Shown in pieces: positions 57,502-64,000 of a DNA stretch of 64,000 nucleotides (position 1 is the first letter of the stretch; each line of letters begins with the position of its first letter). The notes under the pieces are model-generated. The model saw nothing but the letters and a program-made list of their open reading frames with translations. It was not told where the DNA came from and did not search any database. The stretch is from positions 8,257,001 through 8,321,000 of the forward strand of contig NZ_LT629693.1 of the NCBI RefSeq assembly GCF_900099825.1, given 5' to 3'. Origin of the DNA: Bradyrhizobium ottawaense (GTDB lineage Bacteria > Pseudomonadota > Alphaproteobacteria > Rhizobiales > Xanthobacteraceae). The position numbers and the translations under genes are program-made.

Positions 57502-58020
57502 ATGGGCAAGGCCAGCAATAAATCGAAGAGCATGTGGATCCTGGTCAGAAAGATGTTTCTGCCGGGCGCCAGCCACCCCGTGCTGGTGCCGCATGCGGAT
57601 TACGACATCGAGATGTTCGAGAGGTATCCGGAGAATGTTCCTCTCCGCATCCAGCTCGCACAGCCCCGGAGCGGTCCGCGGCATCGCCTTTACCGGGTGA
57701 TCCTGCGGATCGTGGTGGAGAACACCAACAAGTTCTCGACCGAGGATGCGCTGCACAAGTCGCTTCTCCTCGCATGCAACGTCACGGAACCGGTGCTCAC
57801 GATGGAGGGTGAGTTCATCTACTACCCCTCCTCCACGGCGTTCGATGCGATGCCGGAAGACGAGTTCAAGATCTACTTCGACACGGCGATGGAAATCATC
57901 GCCAGCGTCATCATCCCCGGGATCGATCTCGATCAGCTGATGAAGGAAGCCCGGGCCAAGTCGAACTACAAGGATGCCGCCAACGATAACGACGAGCGGC
58001 GAAACGAGGAAGCAGCATAA
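57502..58020 (+). CDS. DUF1367-like protein, 172 aa
   Basis: LRIQLAQPRSGPRHRLYRVI, FSTEDALHKSLLLACN and FDAMPEDEFKIYFDTAMEII follow the DUF1367 pattern of prophage nin-region proteins; role unknown, often near recombination genes. Confidence 0.6.
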   Translation: MGKASNKSKSMWILVRKMFLPGASHPVLVPHADYDIEMFERYPENVPLRIQLAQPRSGPRHRLYRVILRIVVENTNKFSTEDALHKSLLLACNVTEPVLTMEGEFIYYPSSTAFDAMPEDEFKIYFDTAMEIIASVIIPGIDLDQLMKEARAKSNYKDAANDNDERRNEEAA

Positions 58021-58454
58021 TGGCAAACGTTGTTGAAGGTGAACCCAGGAAAAGTCAGGAATGGCTCGGATCGTACCTGGACGAAGACGGCGTCGTCGCC
58101 GATGTGGTCAAGCGTGTGTCGGCCGATCCCGTGGCGATCGAGCGCTGGCTAGATCCAGTGAGCTGGAAGGCGCCGTCATCGATACTGCGCCTGGGGCTGC
58201 CGTTCGCGGCTGCCAAGGCTCTCCGCGACGATCCAGAGCACGCCGGTTGCCTGTTGTTCGCCGGCATGTCGATCCGGAACTTCTACGGTCTGTGGCATGC
58301 GAGCAACCCGCACACCGCGTTCGGGACCGATGAAGATGTCCTGGTCGAGGACGGCTTCGTCACCGACCCCCGGCATCCCGACAACCTGTCCGGACGGATC
58401 ATCGATCGGGTCAAGGAAGAGTTGCGCAAGCTGATCCCGGCGAAAGCCGCATGA
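58020..58454 (+). CDS. Hypothetical protein, 144 aa
   Basis: ATG shares bases with the previous stop. SILRLGLPFAAAKALRDDP and a basic helical end. Unknown family. Confidence 0.6.
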   Translation: MANVVEGEPRKSQEWLGSYLDEDGVVADVVKRVSADPVAIERWLDPVSWKAPSSILRLGLPFAAAKALRDDPEHAGCLLFAGMSIRNFYGLWHASNPHTAFGTDEDVLVEDGFVTDPRHPDNLSGRIIDRVKEELRKLIPAKAA

Positions 58455-58594
58455 AGTTCTACACTCCAATCATATGCGGGGTGACGGGGTTCTGGGGTGG
58501 AGATTTCCACTGCCTGGCCCCGTCCCTCCAGTACGCCTTCCGCTTGCTGGAGAGGCGCATCGTTGCCGGCAAGATCAAGAGGAGACCTTATTGA
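58451..58594 (+). CDS. Small protein, 47 aa
   Basis: ATG overlaps the previous TGA. Aromatic start (YTPIICGVTGFWGG) and basic tail. Unknown. Confidence 0.5.
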   Translation: MKFYTPIICGVTGFWGGDFHCLAPSLQYAFRLLERRIVAGKIKRRPY

Positions 58595-58869
58595 ACCCCG
58601 CTCTCATGGCAACCTTGTGCGTCAACTCGCTGAACGCCGCCAAGAAGCTTGGTCTCCCGCATAAAGAGGCCGGCATCACCCTCGTACTGCCCAAGGGCTT
58701 CAAGCCTCCATCGAAATTCCCCCGGGGACGCCTCCTCCAGGTTAAGGAAGACGGCACCCGAATCCGCTGGTTTCCAGCATTCACCCTGCTGGCCTGGCTC
58801 GTAGCCAACGACCTGATCAAACTCGCATCTGAAGGATCTGGATCTGATGACTATCGCATTGAAGCTTGA
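58591..58869 (+). CDS. Hypothetical protein, 92 aa
   Basis: TTG 58591 with AGGAGA 7 bases upstream, overlapping the previous TGA; ATG 58606 is possible. Beta-rich with KGFKPPSKFPRGRLL. Unknown. Confidence 0.55.
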   Translation: MNPALMATLCVNSLNAAKKLGLPHKEAGITLVLPKGFKPPSKFPRGRLLQVKEDGTRIRWFPAFTLLAWLVANDLIKLASEGSGSDDYRIEA

Positions 58870-59392
58870 TGCCGGCGCCATCGATAAGCTGTTCTCCGAC
58901 CAGGACAGCAAAGTCGAACTGCAGCAGGCCGTCGTTGCCGAGATCTGCCGTCGCCTGTTCACCAACTACATCAACAAGGACGTCCTGAAGGTCGTCGAGG
59001 CCGTGTTCGGCGGCGAGGCCAACTCCCTGATCGAGATGATCAAAGAGAACGAGACTTTCAAGAAGCGCTTCGAGAAGGCATTCGAAGAAACCCTGGTCAA
59101 GGTCAAGAAAGAGGCTTGGAGCCGGGACACCTACACCCTGAAGCCCGAGGCCAAGAAGAAGCTGGAGGACGCTGTCCAGACGCAGGTCGACAGTCTGCTT
59201 AAGCAGCACGCCCTCCGCGGTGAGCAGCTCGTTAATGAGACCGTCGAGCGTATCTTTGGAGCCTTCGAGACCCAAGCAATGGACGTCATCGACCGCAAGC
59301 TGACCGCGAAGGTCAACGCCCTGTTCGACGGCGGTATCAGCGAAATGGTCGAGAGCCGAGTCGCAAAAGCCCTGAAGGTCGCCAAGGCATGA
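58847..59392 (+). CDS. Helical hypothetical protein, 181 aa
   Basis: Long charged helices throughout (SLIEMIKENETFKKRFEKAFEE); 23-base overlap with the previous gene. Possibly a scaffold or coiled-coil regulator. Unknown family. Confidence 0.55.
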   Translation: MTIALKLDAGAIDKLFSDQDSKVELQQAVVAEICRRLFTNYINKDVLKVVEAVFGGEANSLIEMIKENETFKKRFEKAFEETLVKVKKEAWSRDTYTLKPEAKKKLEDAVQTQVDSLLKQHALRGEQLVNETVERIFGAFETQAMDVIDRKLTAKVNALFDGGISEMVESRVAKALKVAKA

Positions 59393-59604
59393 AGGGCATC
59401 GTGGTGAACTCGTTCATTATCTCCGGTGAAGACGGCTCATGCATCAAGGGATACCGCGATAACATGGGTGAACCGTTCCGATCCGGCGTGTCCCTGCGTA
59501 TCTGCAGATCCGCCGACGACAACGGTGCCGGCGTCTTCGTCCAGGACCACGAAATCGAGCAGCTCATTTCAGCACTTCGATCGATCCGGAAGCAACGGCA
59601 ATGA
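59389..59604 (+). CDS. Hypothetical protein, 71 aa
   Basis: ATG overlaps the previous TGA. Beta-rich start, basic helical end. Unknown. Confidence 0.5.
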   Translation: MKGIVVNSFIISGEDGSCIKGYRDNMGEPFRSGVSLRICRSADDNGAGVFVQDHEIEQLISALRSIRKQRQ

Positions 59605-59870
59605 ACCCAAAGTACGCACCAAAGACTGGCGATGGCAGACGGGCTCGCGTGATCGAGGAGATCGGCGAAGTCCTCAAGGCATTCGGCAAATGGGATCGTT
59701 TCGGCAGCGGAAGCCGCCATCCGAATGGCGGTATGACCAACGCTGAAGAGGCCCTGTTCGAGCTGGAAGACCTGAAGGGCGCGATCGATGTGTACCTCCC
59801 TGATGTCAGGGCAATCGTGCATCGTGATGCGGCAATGGCAGCGAGCAACGACAATGCCAAGAAGTCCTAG
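59601..59870 (+). CDS. MazG-like protein, 89 aa
   Basis: VIEEIGEVLKAFGKWDRFG and EEALFELEDLKGAIDVYL have the E-x2-E ... E-x2-D spacing of MazG-type nucleotide pyrophosphohydrolases, in a shortened form. Phage MazG proteins are thought to lower alarmone or modified-nucleotide pools. Beside the SpoT-like enzyme at 29561 it would be a second nucleotide-clearing gene. Active site not proven. Confidence 0.5.
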   Translation: MNPKYAPKTGDGRRARVIEEIGEVLKAFGKWDRFGSGSRHPNGGMTNAEEALFELEDLKGAIDVYLPDVRAIVHRDAAMAASNDNAKKS

Positions 59871-59871
59871 A

Positions 59872-60162
59872 ATGTCGCCGGCCCAGGTCCGGTTCCTGGA
59901 CGAGCATGCCCCAGCTTATCTGGCGTGGTTGGATGCTGTTGGGCATTCGGTCGGCATCAAGATGGAGCCGTGGCAGAAGCGCACAGTCGAAGCCATGATC
60001 AAAAATGGCTTCCTCACCGAGGACGGTCACGTCACCAAGGATGGCAAGGATCGCTGGCTCAGCATCATCAGCAAGCGCGACCGCGCACTGCCGCTGAAGC
60101 CTCGTATTTTGGATAATAGGGCGACGCTCATGATCGTGGACGATCCCGAAACTATTGCTTGA
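59872..60162 (+). CDS. Hypothetical protein, 96 aa
   Basis: ATG 59872. Helical and basic. Unknown family. Ends before the next regulatory element. Confidence 0.55.
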   Translation: MSPAQVRFLDEHAPAYLAWLDAVGHSVGIKMEPWQKRTVEAMIKNGFLTEDGHVTKDGKDRWLSIISKRDRALPLKPRILDNRATLMIVDDPETIA

Positions 60163-60165
60163 CTG

Positions 60166-60181
60166 TTTGCTTGAATGCAAA
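60166..60181 (+). promoter_or_regulatory. 16-bp GAAT element (consensus)
   Basis: TTTGCTTGAATGCAAA, 12 bases before ATG 60194; AGGAAAAG lies between. Confidence 0.75.
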
Positions 60182-60193
60182 TAGGAAAAGCAA

Positions 60194-60694
60194 ATGTTCG
60201 CTGAGCTTCCCCTCGCCCCTCCGACCGGTTTCCGCAAGGCAATCCCGGACCTGGTGAAGCTCAAGGTCGTGCTCAGACAGGACAGTCTGTGCGCCACCTG
60301 CCGCGAGCGGCTCGGGAAGCTGGAGGATACCCAGTTCGATCACGTCCCGGCATTGCAGCTGCGGTGCTGGGATCCAGAAGCGAAGAACACGATCCCGCCG
60401 GCTAACGATGTGGACTCGATCTTCGCAAAACACGTCGACTGCCACGCTGCCAAGACCTTCGGGTCAAAGGCATCCAAGCGCGGAGCCGATGTGACCGAGA
60501 TTGCCAGAACCAAGCGGATTGCAAAGGACACCGAAGCTTTCCGTCAACGGATGCTGGCGAAGGGTGACCCGGAAGCAGAGCCGCGTCCGGAACGCCCGAA
60601 GAAACAATGGCCGAAGAGGCCGTTTCAAAAAAGGGGCAAGGATGAAGGGCGTCGTTCGAGAGGTCAAGAAAGTAGCGGAACAGCTGAAGAGTGA
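60194..60694 (+). CDS. HNH-type endonuclease, 166 aa
   Basis: CATCRERLGKLEDTQFDHVPAL has the first zinc pair and the catalytic Asp-His; AKHVDCHAAKTFG completes the finger. A basic C-terminal ~60-residue tail (RPERPKKQWPKRPFQKRG) could bind DNA. HNH enzymes in phages cut DNA in homing, packaging or host defence evasion. Nothing adjacent marks it as a homing nuclease. Confidence 0.8.
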   Translation: MFAELPLAPPTGFRKAIPDLVKLKVVLRQDSLCATCRERLGKLEDTQFDHVPALQLRCWDPEAKNTIPPANDVDSIFAKHVDCHAAKTFGSKASKRGADVTEIARTKRIAKDTEAFRQRMLAKGDPEAEPRPERPKKQWPKRPFQKRGKDEGRRSRGQESSGTAEE

Positions 60695-60863
60695 CGGTGA
60701 GATCGAGGCATTCACCCTCGGTCACGACAAGAAGCACCACCTGATCGAGTTCAGAGTCCGCGGCAAGTGGATGTCGGTGCCATTCTCGGACACTCCCAGA
60801 AGTCCATACACCTCGAACTACGCGAAACAACAGATCCGGCGTCGCATCAGAGCGATGTCTTGA
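60642..60863 (+). CDS. Hypothetical basic protein, 73 aa
   Basis: ATG 60642, 53-base overlap with the HNH gene. Basic, helical. Unknown. Confidence 0.5.
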   Translation: MKGVVREVKKVAEQLKSDGEIEAFTLGHDKKHHLIEFRVRGKWMSVPFSDTPRSPYTSNYAKQQIRRRIRAMS

Positions 60864-60865
60864 TG

Positions 60866-60881
60866 TTTGCTTGAATGCAAA
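60866..60881 (+). promoter_or_regulatory. 16-bp GAAT element (consensus)
   Basis: TTTGCTTGAATGCAAA, 17 bases before ATG 60899; AAGGAGAAG follows immediately. Confidence 0.75.
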
Positions 60882-60898
60882 AAGGAGAAGGCAAGACT

Positions 60899-61240
60899 AT
60901 GGAAGTTAGATCGACCCAGGACGGCATCCTCAGGGCTTTCGCCATGCTGCTTCAGCAGCAGTCGCAGCCGCGCAATGTGAAGAAGAAGTTCGTGTACCGG
61001 CAGTTCGGCACCGCGGTGCATGCCTCTCGCCGTCTCACCAAGTCCGAAGGCGCCGCTGTCGACGCTCTCGTCGGCCAGCTCGAAGCGCTGGATCCTCGTG
61101 ACGATGCCAACAATTCATCGATCGAGAGCCTCCTGAAAGAGCTGAGCAAGCAGCCGGTCAGGTTCGTTCCCATCAAGCTGGAACAACGCATCGATTACTC
61201 GAAACCCTACCCGTACCGCTCGACGAAGCGAGGCGGATGA
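60899..61240 (+). CDS. Hypothetical protein, 113 aa
   Basis: Helical N-terminus with LLQQQSQPRNVKKKF, basic. Ends overlapping the next ATG. Unknown family. Confidence 0.6.
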   Translation: MEVRSTQDGILRAFAMLLQQQSQPRNVKKKFVYRQFGTAVHASRRLTKSEGAAVDALVGQLEALDPRDDANNSSIESLLKELSKQPVRFVPIKLEQRIDYSKPYPYRSTKRGG

Positions 61241-61482
61241 TGGAGCCGCGGCGCCTCTCGAAGGCGCAGCGCGTATCCATCCCTGAGGGCGGGTTCTCGC
61301 TGCGCGGCGTTATCGACGGATGGTTCATCCACACTGCGAAGGTCGTGGAAGAACCTGAGCCGGACCTCTTCAAGACTGAGGTCGGCAGACTCTACCGCAT
61401 CGATCACTGGAGCCCGCCCTCCAAGCCCACCTCAGAATACGAAAACATCCCGGCCGACTGGCCGGTGCCTCCAAAACAATAA
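61237..61482 (+). CDS. Hypothetical protein, 81 aa
   Basis: ATGATG double start overlapping the previous stop. Basic N-terminus, beta-rich middle. Precedes nrdJ by 20 bases. Confidence 0.55.
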   Translation: MMEPRRLSKAQRVSIPEGGFSLRGVIDGWFIHTAKVVEEPEPDLFKTEVGRLYRIDHWSPPSKPTSEYENIPADWPVPPKQ

Positions 61483-61502
61483 GCAAAAGAGTTGCGAGCA
61501 GC

Positions 61503-64000
61503 ATGAGAATTGAGCGTCGATACACAGTGGATGGCAGCAAGTCCCCGTACGATCTGATCGTATGGCGGAACGCGACCAGCGAGATCAAGAATCCCGATGG
61601 ATCGATCGTTTTCCGCCTGGAAAACATCGAGGTGCCGGCGTCCTGGTCCCAGGTCGCTGTTGACGTCCTCGCCCAGAAATACTTCCGCAAAGCCGGCGTC
61701 CCCAAGCTGCTGGAGCGCGTGCCGGAAGATGGCGTTCCGACCTGGCTGCAACGCTGCGTCGGCACCCCCTTCCCCATGGAAGAAGCCGACAACTATCTGA
61801 CCAGCGAGACCTCGGCCAAGCAGGTGTTCGACCGCCTCGCCGGCTGCTGGACCTATTGGGGCTGGAAGGAAGGCTACTTCAACGGCGAAACCGGGGTGTC
61901 TGGTTACGTCAACAAGGCAGCCTACCTGGCTGACAAGGAGTCCAACGCCCGGGCGTTTTTCGACGAGCTGCGCTACATGCTCGCCAACCAGATGTTCGCC
62001 CCCAACTCGCCGCAGTGGTTCAACACCGGCTTGCATTGGGCGTACGGCATCGATGGTCCGGCCCAGGGCCACTGGTTCATCGACCAGTCCGAAGGAGCTG
62101 ACGGCTACACCGCCATGCTCTCGACCTCGGCCTACGAGCGTCCGCAACCGCACGCCTGCTTCATCCAGTCGATCGGCGACAACCTGATCCAGGACGGCGG
62201 CATCATGGACCTGTGGCTCCGTGAGGCCCGTCTGTTCAAGTACGGCTCCGGCACCGGCACCAACTTCTCCAACCTGCGTGGTCGGGGCGAGAAGCTGTCG
62301 GGTGGCGGAACGTCTTCCGGTATGATGTCCTTCCTGAAGATCGGTGACCGCGCTGCCGGCGCCATCAAGTCGGGTGGCACCACGCGCCGCGCCGCCAAGA
62401 TGGTCATCGTCGACGTCGATCATCCCGATGTCGAGGAATACATCGGCTGGAAGGTCGCGGAAGAGAAGAAGGTGGCAGCCCTGGTCGCCGGTTCGAAGGC
62501 TGCCAACAAGCACCTGATGGCCATCCATCAGCTGGCCGCGGAAGACGAGATGTTCTCCGATGCCGAAAGCAAGGCGAAGCTGACAAAGGCCATCAAGGAA
62601 GCCCGCAAGGCTTTCCTTCCGGACAGCTACATCAAGCGCGTCATCGATCTCGGCGTGGCACATCAGCCCTTCGAGTTCCAGGTGATGGATATCGACTGGC
62701 AGGGTACTGCGTACGAGACCGTGTCGGGCCAGAACTCGAACAACACCGTGTCGGTGACCAACGACTTCATCGAGGCGGTTCAGCTCGACCTGGATTGGCA
62801 GTTGATCGGCCGCACCAACGGCGAGGTCATCAAGACGATCCGGGCTCGCGATCTGTGGGATCAAATCTGCCGCGCCGCGTGGGAGTCGGCCGATCCCGGC
62901 CTGCATTTCCGCACCACGATGAACGAGTGGCACACCTGTCCGGCCGGCGGCGAGATCCGCGGATCGAACCCGTGCTCGGAATACATGTTCCTCGACGACA
63001 CGGCGTGCAACCTGGCTTCGACCAACCTGGCGAAGTTCACATCCCGACACGGCGACAATCCGCTGGTGTTCGAGGTGGAGAGCTTCAACCACGCCAACCG
63101 CCTGATCACCATCGTGCTGGAAATCTCGGTGGCCATGGCGCAGTTCCCGTCGATGGAAATTGCGCTCAAGTCCTACCAGTACCGCACACTGGGTCTCGGC
63201 TTCGCCAACATCGGCGGCATGCTCATGTCCATGGGTATCCCGTACGACTCGGCTGATGCCCGGGCTCTGGCTGGATCGATCTCGGCCATCATGACGGGTG
63301 TTGCCTACCGCACCTCCGCCGAGATGGCGAAGGAGATGGGGCCGTTCGTGAAATACCACGAAAACGCCAGCTCGATGATGCGGGTGATGCACAATCACTA
63401 TGCCGCAGCAGAGAACGACGATACCGGGTACCGCGGTCTGACCGTCAAGCCGGTTGGCCTCGACTGGGATTGTCCGCAGGGAGAGTTGCCGGCCATCGCA
63501 TCCGAGATCTGGGCTGACGTCGTCGACATGGGTGAGAAATACGGATTCCGTAACGCCCAGACGACGGTTATCGCTCCGACCGGAACGATCGGCTTGCTGA
63601 TGGACTGCGACACGACCGGTGTTGAGCCGGATTACGCTCTGGTGAAGTTCAAGAAGTTGGCCGGCGGCGGCTACTTCAAGATCATCAACCAGTCGGTTCC
63701 GGCTGCCCTCAACGCCCTCGCCTACGATAAGCAGCAGATCGACGAAATCGTGGACTACGCCTTGGGAACGGGCGTGTTGCCGGCCAAGTTTGTGCTGGCT
63801 GGTCGTGCGGCTGGCATCGATGTCAGCATCGAGAAGGTCAAGTCGGTGTTCGATATCCGGTTCTTGGCAGACTGGAAGGCGTGCGGCTTTAGCGAGCCGG
63901 AGATCGAACAGGCCAACATCCGGGCTGTCGGCACGATGACGCTGGAAGGTGCTCCCCACCTGGATGTTGGCGACTACGCCGTGTTCGACTGCGCCAACCC
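61503..64000 (+). CDS. nrdJ: Class II (B12-dependent) ribonucleotide reductase, N-terminal part
   Basis: The frame runs open to the window end (832 codons, truncated). RYTVDGSKSPYDLIVWRNAT, then ANQMFAPNSPQWFNTGLHWAYGIDG, KYGSGTGTNFSNLRG, GGTTRRAAKMVIVDVDHPDVEEY, and the catalytic SNPCSEYMFLDDTACNLAS (Asn, Cys, Glu) identify NrdJ. It needs adenosylcobalamin, not oxygen or a second subunit, and reduces all NDPs, so it can supply dNTPs with the phage thioredoxin. The sequence is close to rhizobial NrdJ in style; a host-to-phage transfer is likely. ATG 61503 has GAG 9 bases upstream. Confidence 0.92.
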   Translation, partial: MRIERRYTVDGSKSPYDLIVWRNATSEIKNPDGSIVFRLENIEVPASWSQVAVDVLAQKYFRKAGVPKLLERVPEDGVPTWLQRCVGTPFPMEEADNYLTSETSAKQVFDRLAGCWTYWGWKEGYFNGETGVSGYVNKAAYLADKESNARAFFDELRYMLANQMFAPNSPQWFNTGLHWAYGIDGPAQGHWFIDQSEGADGYTAMLSTSAYERPQPHACFIQSIGDNLIQDGGIMDLWLREARLFKYGSGTGTNFSNLRGRGEKLSGGGTSSGMMSFLKIGDRAAGAIKSGGTTRRAAKMVIVDVDHPDVEEYIGWKVAEEKKVAALVAGSKAANKHLMAIHQLAAEDEMFSDAESKAKLTKAIKEARKAFLPDSYIKRVIDLGVAHQPFEFQVMDIDWQGTAYETVSGQNSNNTVSVTNDFIEAVQLDLDWQLIGRTNGEVIKTIRARDLWDQICRAAWESADPGLHFRTTMNEWHTCPAGGEIRGSNPCSEYMFLDDTACNLASTNLAKFTSRHGDNPLVFEVESFNHANRLITIVLEISVAMAQFPSMEIALKSYQYRTLGLGFANIGGMLMSMGIPYDSADARALAGSISAIMTGVAYRTSAEMAKEMGPFVKYHENASSMMRVMHNHYAAAENDDTGYRGLTVKPVGLDWDCPQGELPAIASEIWADVVDMGEKYGFRNAQTTVIAPTGTIGLLMDCDTTGVEPDYALVKFKKLAGGGYFKIINQSVPAALNALAYDKQQIDEIVDYALGTGVLPAKFVLAGRAAGIDVSIEKVKSVFDIRFLADWKACGFSEPEIEQANIRAVGTMTLEGAPHLDVGDYAVFDCAN

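Noticed and set aside
61404..63959. 851-residue frame on the minus strand
   Set aside because: Shadow of nrdJ: it is antiparallel to a gene with full catalytic motifs and has the Val/Asp/His/Arg-rich composition typical of antisense frames in GC-rich DNA.
1..64000. T4-like affiliation, suggested by rIIA/rIIB and the reductase
   Set aside because: The replication block (O-type initiator, gp4-like helicase, YqaJ nuclease, bacterial-type SSB) is not T4-like, so the RII genes alone do not set the lineage.

Overview
The window looks like part of the genome of a large tailed dsDNA bacteriophage, or a phage-plasmid, of an alphaproteobacterium, most likely in Rhizobiales. Phage evidence: a tail-fibre module, a terminase-small-subunit-like gene, a holin-like gene, dozens of tiny overlapping genes, an rIIA/rIIB-like pair, and a replication-recombination block (initiator, primase-helicase, SSB, YqaJ-type nuclease, probable annealing protein, DnaQ-like exonuclease, RuvC-like resolvase). 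Host-type evidence: a B12-dependent ribonucleotide reductase of the rhizobial kind, a short LigD-like ATP ligase, and secreted or lipoprotein genes of the style seen in Bradyrhizobium relatives. No rRNA, transposase, integrase or CRISPR array was seen.

Layout. (1) 0.25-5.9 kb, minus strand: ParA-type ATPase, TerS-like protein, thioredoxin, holin-like protein, tail-tip proteins and a 626-residue collagen-like tail fibre, then a divergent tRNA-Trp-like gene. (2) 6.4-11.4 kb, minus strand: about 24 small, mostly overlapping genes, many encoding single-span membrane peptides, with a zincin, an HslV-like hydrolase and a secreted ClpP-fold-like protein. (3) 11.4-11.7 kb: a divergent control region. 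(4) 11.7-18.8 kb: a mosaic cargo region on both strands with an ATP ligase plus two broken ligase ends, two HEPN-motif proteins, secreted proteins, six copies of a GC-rich palindrome, and a decayed copy of the replication iterons. (5) 18.8-20.1 kb: gene-free and rich in hairpins, a candidate large structured RNA. (6) 20.1-35 kb, plus strand: many small accessory genes, two tandem covarying small RNA elements, tRNA-Glu, a SpoT-like hydrolase and an inverted GIY-YIG-like gene. (7) 35.4-48.3 kb, plus strand: large conserved phage genes (M28-like peptidase, RIIA/RIIB, YfaP-like protein, UvrD-like helicase). (8) 48.4-50.0 kb, minus strand: an S24/CI-type repressor and a RuvC-like resolvase around an AT-rich control region. 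(9) 50.1-64 kb, plus strand: replication and recombination, many small genes, and NrdJ running off the end.

The strongest system-level signal is a 16-bp element, TTTGCNNGAATGCAAA, found in about 20 exact or near copies, usually ending 9-17 bases before a start codon and nearly always with GAAT pointing toward the downstream gene. It marks the heads of transcription units on both strands and is a candidate phage-wide regulatory code. Together with ParA, the CI-like repressor and the lack of an integrase here, it suggests a centrally regulated phage that may persist as an episome.
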